Of a stretch of DNA of 37,399 nt, positions 23,901 to 32,900 are shown in pieces (the stretch's first letter is position 1; the number at the start of each line of letters is the position of its first letter). Position numbers and translations under genes: made by a program. The notes beneath the pieces were generated by a model, which searched no databases, was not told where the DNA came from, and was given only the letters and a program-made list of their open reading frames with translations. The stretch comes from a virus, in the IMG/VR virus record IMGVR_UViG_3300046010_003337, positions 1-37,399 of that record. One strand, 5' to 3'.

Positions 23901-26900
23901 TGACTACTTAATCAGAATCTCACTGCCTCTTAATGATTCTGACGTTACTGATGGTGTACTTAAAAATCTAAAACGCCTTAAATTCAGAGTTACAGATAAG
24001 CTTCAAGAAACTACCGAATCAGAGGTTGTCGTTGTATCTGCAATGATAAGCAAGGCTTCTGGCGTTGATGATGCAGGCAATGAGCTTGGTGGAAAGATTA
24101 AAGGGAAGTTGCCACAAAAGCCAGATATTGATAGTGACGAAAAGAAGCTATTAAAAGAAACTGAAAAGTGGCTTGATGCTTTACATAAAAATAATTACTT
24201 AGACCAATTCTCTAATGAAGAGCAGACTTTTGGCGCAATGATGTTTAAAGAGGCTTTGTTTTCTCACATAAAGATGCCTTTAGATTACATTGCAGGCAAG
24301 CTAAAAGAGCATTACTCATACGGATATAAAGCCACAGACAAGTCAATTGTCACGACCTCTTTAGGTGATAAGGATAAGGCTGAAAAGGCGAATGAAATCG
24401 CTGGCAACTATGTATCATTCTTAAACGACTTGCAATCAACATTAGGTAAAAATACAACCGTTGAAGCATCAAGACTTGCGCTTATCGAGCGATATATAGT
24501 TGAAGATGGAAACACTGGACACTTTAAATTTACCGAAGAAGGTAAGCCAGCCGCATCGATTTTTGACAATTCAAGCTGGCGACCTGCTGATAGTTTAAAC
24601 AACACAGTGAATAGCTACGCAAAATTATATAGCGCTGATGAAAACTCTACCGACCAGACTAACCGAAAGGTAAAGAAAGACCCTGATATTCCACCTCGCC
24701 TTGATAACATTACTCGCGTTGGAATGAACGACAACAGGAAGGGCAAGGATGTTGATACGGAAGAGTTTACAGGTGCATTTGGATTTAGTGGCATTGAGTT
24801 TGGCGAATGGGTGAATCAGGCTGAACGTCAGCAAAACTTAAACCTTGCTTACGATTCATTGTACGACCTATCAAATATAACAGGTCTTAACCCTAAAATT
24901 GTATCTGTAATGGGTAGGCTTGGTCTAGCAATCGGCTCTCGCGGAAGTAAAAATACCAGAGCTGCGGCACACTTTGAGCCTTCATCAAATGTTATCAATC
25001 TAACAAAAACTCAAGGAAACGGAACGGTTGGGCATGAGTGGTTTCATGGCTTAGACTATAACATTGAGGTTGGTGCTGAATCAGGAAGTGGTTATAAGTA
25101 CAGAAATGTTTTAGACAATCTAGCTAAGACATTATCTTATCGCATACATAGCGAGAGAATGACCGACCACTTAAAAGGTATCTTGCGTGACGCTAACGGT
25201 GACAAGAACAGAAGTACGCCACCAAAAGACGCTGTATTTAATAAGATTAACCAAGAGGGAAGGCATATAACTCCGTTACATGACGATGTAAACGAAAGCA
25301 CTAAGTTTCAAAAAGAGGCTGACAAGCTAGATAACAGAAGAAGTAAGCCGTATTGGGGAACTAAAGTAGAAATGCTTGCGCGTGGGTTTGAATCATTCTT
25401 ACATGATAAAACTAAAGGTGGAAGCCCTTACTTGGTAGGTAAGTCGCGTGCTGATGGCTACATGACAGAAAAGAACGGTTATGCTGGAACGCCATATCCA
25501 ATAGGCAAAGAGCGTGAGTATATTGCCAGCGTTTATGAGGACTTTTTCTCACTTATTGATGGTGAAACTTTACAGTTCAAATCATACAAAGTAATCCCTA
25601 AAGTTATTCAAATTGAAGGTCTTGGTTTTGGTGTTATTGACCAACACAACTTAGGGGCTAAAGAGATTTACAGAGAATCTTATGTTGGAACTGTCGAATG
25701 GTTCAAAACAGAAGAGCTTGCAAACGCTAGTGCTGAAAAAATTAAAGGCGTAGAGCGTATATTTGACCCATTAGCTAAACAGGTTTCTGAAACAAACAAG
25801 TTGATTATTGATTTTGCGAAAGACATAGACAAAATCATGGAAGAAATGAACATTGTCAGATGGCCTGAAATTAAGAATGGCTCAATGGCTGAATCAATGT
25901 TTTTCCATCTTAAACAAGGTTGGTGGCCTACAAATAATAAAGAGTTAAAAGAGTATGTTGCAAAGGCCTATAAAACAAGGCCATCTGAAATTGGTTTGCT
26001 TGAGCAAAAGCAAGCTCAAGAGGATTTTGAGGCGGCTTTAGCTAAATTTGCAGGGCAAAAAATAGGTGATATGCGTCTTGCTGGCTCTGATGAAAAAGCT
26101 ATCTACGATGCAATTCTGGCTTTGTATAACAAGCAACCAAACTTAGATGTAAGAACTTCAACTAGCGTGGCAAATCAGGCTTACTCAACGCCATTGCCAA
26201 TATCTTTTGTTGCAGGTCAGTTGGCAAGAATCAATGCAAACTCAAAAGTAATAGACCCTTCTGGCGGTAACGGATTGCTTGTAATCAATGCAAACCCTAA
26301 AAACGTAACCACTATTGAGCTAGAGAAGCGCAGAGCAGGCAACATGAAGCTCATGGAAATTGGCAAGGTAATTGAAGGTGACGCTGTTAAACAGATTGAC
26401 ACAATCAACGACCAAGCCGCAGATGTTATATTAACAAACCCACCATTCGGAAGCTTGCAAGTTCCTGTTGCTGTTCCTTCATGGGATGGTAGAAACTTTA
26501 TGATGGGTAAGATAGACCATTTGATAGCGGCTAAATCATTAAGAACGATGGCTGATAAAGGTCGTGCTGTAATCATACTAGGCGCTAATAAAAAAATAGG
26601 TGCTGTAAACTCAAATGACAGAGTTTTCTTAAACTGGCTTTATGCTAACTATAATGTTGCAGACCATTTTGAAGTAGAAGGTGACTTGTACTCAAGACAA
26701 GGTGCATCATGGCCTATTCGTGTTCTCGTTGTTGCTGGTAGAAAATATACAGAGTCAGCGTATGATATGAATAAACAAGTAGAGAGAGTATTTAATTACG
26801 AACAATTATGGAGTAAATATGTTCAAGCTTATCAAAATTCAGAACAAGTCTTGGTGGATACCAGCAAGCAATCCAATAAAACTAGCGGTGCAGATAACGG

Positions 26901-29900
26901 AAGAGGACAGCTACTACAAGGCGGTGATGGACAAACTGGAAACTCTAATCGAGGAAGCGGGTCTGGAACAGGCAACATCGACAGCCCGAATGACGCTGGA
27001 GGAAGCGGAGGCAAGGGCAATGGAAACACCACAGAGCGCGGAACATCTAGTGTGGATTCTAATGGACAGAACGGACATAGGGGAAAAGGTGCGAATGGGC
27101 GACCCAGACAGAACGGAAGCGGTGTCGGACTTAGCGGAAGCGGAAGAAGCGGTACTGGAACAAGCCCAACTGACGTTGGAGGACTTTCTGAACTAAGCGA
27201 CAATGATATTGAGAACATCTTTGGTGAGGTTTTTGATGAAGTTAAGCTACCAAAGACACAAAGCAAAGGAAAAAGAACTTTACCAGAGCTAATCCAAGAG
27301 AAGAAAGAATCTAAAGGCAAGTCAACTGGTAACAAGCCTGTAACTGCAAGCAAGAAGTCAACTGGCGACAAAGAGCTTGATGCAATTTTTGCAGAGCTTG
27401 ACGAGGTTGTTGAAAATAAAGCAATGTTTTCACGTAGTAGTAGCGAAGAAGATTCAAGTAATTACGAGGAATATAAGCCATTTTTCAAACGCATAATGGA
27501 AGTTATGCGTAAGAAATACAGCGACATAAAAGAGCAAATCAAAGCTTTTGCAACGGCTGTTCTTGCAAGATATGGCGCAGGCATTAAGGCTTTTGCAATT
27601 CGCTTTATTGGCGACATTAAGCAAGAGCAAGACAACACACCTTCTGGCAAAAAACCAATCATTCCCGACCCTGTTGATAACGAAGCTCAAGTTGTTTATC
27701 GCGGAAGAAGTGAAGGAAATAGTGGTGGAATTTATGTGCCACGTAAACAGGCGGAAGCTTTGTATTCAGCACTTGATAAAGTTGAAGTTGAATATGGGAA
27801 CATAGACGAGTTTGTAATGGAAGAGCTTGGTTACGATTCCATAAATAGCCTATATAAAGCTTTTGGTGGCTATCAGATTGATGCTCTTGCATTGGCTATT
27901 TCATCTAATAAAGAAGGCAACGGATTTATTATCGGTGACGATACTGGCGTTGGTAAGGGTAGAACTGCGGCTGGTGTTATAGCTTGGGCTGTGAAAAACA
28001 AAAAAATACCAATATTTTTTACGCAAACACCAGAGCTATATACGTCAATGTATGAAGATTTGCAGGATATTGGCAAGGATGATATTAAGATTGCCATAAC
28101 AAATACAAGCGAGAAAATAAAAGATACAAAAAATAATATTATACTAAAGTCAAATAAAGAATCAGCAAAATCTTTGTTGGAACATATCATTAAAACAGGC
28201 GAGTTGCCAGATGGCGCTCAAACGCTATTTACAAACTACACACAGTTTAATAACCCTGCTGATTCTGCATTAAGAGTACAAGCTGTCAATACATTGGTTA
28301 GAGCTGGTAAAGCTGTCATCATTATGGATGAATCGCATAATGCGGCAGGCGATTCAAACATAGGTAAGTTCATTAGAAACCTAATTACAGGGAACAACTT
28401 ATTTGGTGTTGATATAGATAACATTGATATTGCGCCACCTGATGACTTCGTGCCGCCAGCAGTAGTGTACTTATCAGCAACTTTCGCTAAACGACCATCA
28501 AATATACCTGTGTATATGAGAACTCACTTGTCTAAGGTTGCTGATTCAGAAGAAGAGATTGTTTCAGCGTTCTCTAATGGCGGTAATGTTTTACAGCAAA
28601 TTGCGTCAGAAATGCTTGTTAAGTCAGGCTCAATGATTAGGCGTGAGCGCTCTTATGAGGGCGTTAAGTTTAACTTTGTTACAGATGAAAAAAATGCAGA
28701 GCGTGACGCTAGGCTTGTAGATGAAGTGACAGGTGTTCTTAGGTCGATTGTTCGAGCTGATAGGGCTTTTACAGCGTGGGTTAAATCTGAGGAAGGTGGA
28801 AAAGTTGTTCAATCACTGATGCCAGCAGGTTACGCAGTTAGTAGTAACGAAGGTAAGTTGGATAATGCAATTTCTCATAGCTTATTCACATCGGTTGCTC
28901 ATAATTATATTTCACAGCTACTACTTGCAACTAAGGTTGATTCAACAGTTGATTTGATTGTTGAATCTGTTAATAGAGGTGAGAAGCCTGTTGTTGCTTT
29001 GCAAAGTACAATGGGCGCGGCTCTTGCTGATTATGCTTCAATGGCTGGCATTAAAACAGGTGATACGTTAGATAACTTTGGATGGCAAACAATCCTTACT
29101 CGCGGCTTAACAAGCTCAAGGCGCGTAACATTTAAGTCACCTACAGGTAGCAAGTCTGACAATGCAAAAGTTATTGTCCCAATGAATATTTTACCGTATG
29201 AGGTAGCAAGCGAGTTCTCTCGCTGTGAAGGTTTGATTGATAGTTTTAAATCAACATTACCAGCGTCACCAATTGATATGTTGCGCTACAAAATGAGCCA
29301 ATATTCAATTGTAACTGATGCTGATGGAAACCAAACTGCAACCAAGACACCACCAAAAGGCGCAAATATAAGACCTTTCATTGTGACTGAAATTACAGGT
29401 AGAAATCAGGCTGTTGATTACAGCACAGAAGTTCCAACTCTTCGTAAAAGAAAAGACCCTGATAATACAGATACTATTCGAGGTTATGGAAGTGGCTCTA
29501 TTGATATGATTATCTTGAACTCGTCTGGCTCGACTGGTATTTCACTCCATGCGTCAGAGAAGTTCAAAGACCAGCGCCCACGTCACATGATTTTCTTGCA
29601 ACCAAACCCTGATATTTCAGTATTTAAGCAAACTATTGGTCGAACACATAGAACTGGTCAAGTTGAGTGGCCTTTGTTTACTCTTCTTGCAACTTCAATC
29701 CCTGCGGAAAGAAGGCTTTTAGCTGTTCTTAAAAAGAAATTAAATACATTATTTTCTAACACTTCGTCTGGTAAAGGCACTACAGAAATTGATGCTGTTG
29801 ATTTTATAAATGACTATGGGGATAGGATTGTTGCTGAATATCTGTCTGAAAATGAAGATGTTGCAGGATTCATAGACGTAAAAATAGAAAAAGAAACAGA

Positions 29901-32900
29901 AGGTAGCGACATAGCTCTAAAGGCATCTGGCAGAGCATCATTATTGTCAGTAAGTGAACAGCAAGACTTTTTCGATACGGTTGAAGAGCGTTTTAATCAA
30001 GAGATTGAACTGCGAAATGCGACAGGCACTAACACGCTTGAAATGAAAGAGTATGACTATCAAGCGGAAATGATAGACCCTGTAATGTTTGAAGAGGGGA
30101 TGGATGAATCAAACCCATTTACAGAAAGCGTATTTATAACTAAGTATAAAATTAGCATCATTGGTGACATTCCTACGCCAGAGAAGGTTCAGTCAGCCAT
30201 TGATAGCTCATTGAACGGTAGAAAATCCAGTGAAGTTGTGGATGACTTAGTTCAGACGCTAAAAATGCGCTATGACGAAGCTTACAATCAGTTAATTTTA
30301 AGGAAAACAACCTTAAATGAAGAGCGATTGAATGAAAAAGCTACTGAATCTGAAAAGAAAGCAATTGATGACAGGATTACAGCAGTAGATAGCAAAATGA
30401 GTGGCTTTGCCACAAGAAGAGAGCAAACAATAAGCGCTCTTAAATATAGGCTTCATATTGGCGCTGGATTTGATTCACTTACATTTGGTGACAATGAATC
30501 ATCTGGTGTTGTCGTTGGTTACTCTATTGGTAAAGAAACATCTAAAGCTGGAAACCCATACGAACCATCAAACATATCAATTCACATTCAGCGCAATATT
30601 CCAAATGGAAGAATATCTGTACCACTGTCTAAAATTGAAAACTCAAATGGCATTTCTATTCCAGAATATGGAGATGAATACACATTGGACAATATGTTCA
30701 GATTGCGTAGCGTTTCTGGTGGTAAAGAAGATAGATACATCGTTACAGGAAACTTAGTTAGATTTAGAACTAAGCATAAAGAGGGCGACATTATCAAGTT
30801 CACGCTAAATGGACATACGCCAGAAAATCCAATGATTGAAAACGGCATAATACTGCCACCATCGTACAAGATTGATAATGTAACAAAATCTGGCTTTTCG
30901 TTTAGAAGCAAAGATTATGCGACTGAATACTTATTAAGCATAATAAAAGATAAGAATTATCAAAGGTATCAAGCTAATGGATATTCACATTATTTAGATA
31001 GAGTGAATGAAATTGAATCTCAATTAAAGGTTAATTTGCCTGCGCCTTCTGATTTAAGAGGCGAAGTTTTAAGTGATATTAAGAAGTCTATTAGATTTAA
31101 TGTTAATTATGATGGGTCTGTTATCCTTACAGTTGAAACGAAAATACACCCAAAACTTTTCAAATCAAAACAACTTGTAGCGCTTATTGGCGATTTAAAA
31201 AAACCAAGAGGTTCATCTTTTGCAGATAGCGAAAGTATATCAGACCCATCAAAAATTAAAGATTTGGTAGATTTGGTTTATAGATTCACAAATCTATCTG
31301 CCAGTGAAAATGGTGCTGATTATGCGCGTGAGGTAACAAAAGCATATTACGCTCTTACTAATTCAAAAGCTAAAGAACCAGAAGTCGGCACTGTTAAATT
31401 CAGCCGTTCAAAAATTGAAAACAAAGGCTTGCCTAAAGTTTCAGTACAAATTGCTGTAAACAAATTACGCGCTCACTGGAAAAATGCACCAGAGATTATC
31501 GTTGTTGATGATATGAGCGACCCTGCTATTCGCAAGACTGTACGTGACGAGAATCAAAGACAGCTATCACAAGGCGCTAAAGGTCAGCCAGAAGGCTTTT
31601 ACGATGATGGTAAGGTTTACATATTAGCCAGTGAAATGAACTCACCAAAAGACGTTATTCGCGTTGTGTTCCATGAAACATTAGGTCACTACGGCTTGCG
31701 TGGATTGTATGGTAAAGAGTTAGGCGCGATATTAGACCAAGTAGCAATGTTGCGTAAAAACGATATGGCTAAAAAGGCTAAACAGTATGGCTTAGACTTA
31801 ACGAAAGAAAGCGATAGACGCATTGTTGCAGAAGAAGTGTTGGCTGAAATGGCGCAAACTGCACCAAGCGCAGGTTTTATTAAACGCGCTATTGCGGCTA
31901 TCCGTAACTTCTTACGCTCAATCGGTGTAAATCTTGAGCTTTCTGATAATGACATTATCGTTAATTACTTATTGCCTGCTCGTAGGTTCGTTGTTAATGG
32001 TGGCGGTGGTGGCGGTGGTGGCGGTGTTAAATTATCACGCGACTATTCTGTAAATGACGCGCAGTTATTTAAAGAGCTTACCTTAAATGACGATATGTTT
32101 AAGTACGGAAAATCTGCATCCAAATCCTTAAAAGAAGTGTTCGCAGAAGTTGCGCCTAAACTTGTTAGAGTTGATGTTGCAATCGCACCTAATGGAATTG
32201 ATGAACAGTATGCAATCTACCCGATAGATAACAAAGGCAAGGTAAGGCTAAATCAAGAAGGTCTTGTTAATGTTTATTCTGATGGCAAAGTAGAGGTCAA
32301 TGTTGCGTCATGGGATGAAGGCTTTGGCGGTTCTGGTGTTTATGCGGCTATTGGCAATTGGGCGCACAATAACGGCTATGTGTTTGCTGGTGATAGGGAT
32401 GGAATAACCTCAACAGGAAAATTACGCAGACTTGAAAACATGGTTTCATTGGCGCTAAAATTTGGCACGACAGACCATATTGCACCACACCCAGACCAGA
32501 TGCGAGAGTTAGGTTTTGATTGGAAAACTGGCGATTCAGAATATAACTTAGGTCAGCTATTGAAGGCTTCATACAACGCTATTCGTAATGGCGTGTATGT
32601 CACTGAAAAGCGTAAGGGTTACGAGATTACCTATAAGTCACCAAATGCGCTAGGCGTTGCAAAGTTAGATGATTTGGTCTATGATTTTGATACACAACAA
32701 TTTATTGAGTTATCAAGTGGACAACCCTACACAGATGAAAAGTTTGGAGTTCTTGCAGAATCACGGCAAGCAAGAGCCACTCACGCAGGGCGCACAACTC
32801 TTAAAAGAGCGGTTATCGCAGGAACATTTGTACGCGAAAAAAGCAGAGAGAAGCGGCAACGCCTTCTGGAACTCATTGGCAAGCTCACGTTTCAAAGCCT

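Noticed and set aside
26819-27196. A 125-codon alternative plus-strand frame inside the giant gene, with another open frame on the minus strand (26832-27371)
   Set aside because: It overlies the Gly/Ser/Asn-rich linker between methylase and helicase, where GGN-biased codons leave other frames open. It has no convincing ribosome-binding site or domain.
32571-32590. ATACAACGCTATT in the giant gene as a promoter copy
   Set aside because: It lacks the downstream half of the 13-mer and a TANNNT at the right spacing, and lies deep in coding sequence with no gene following.
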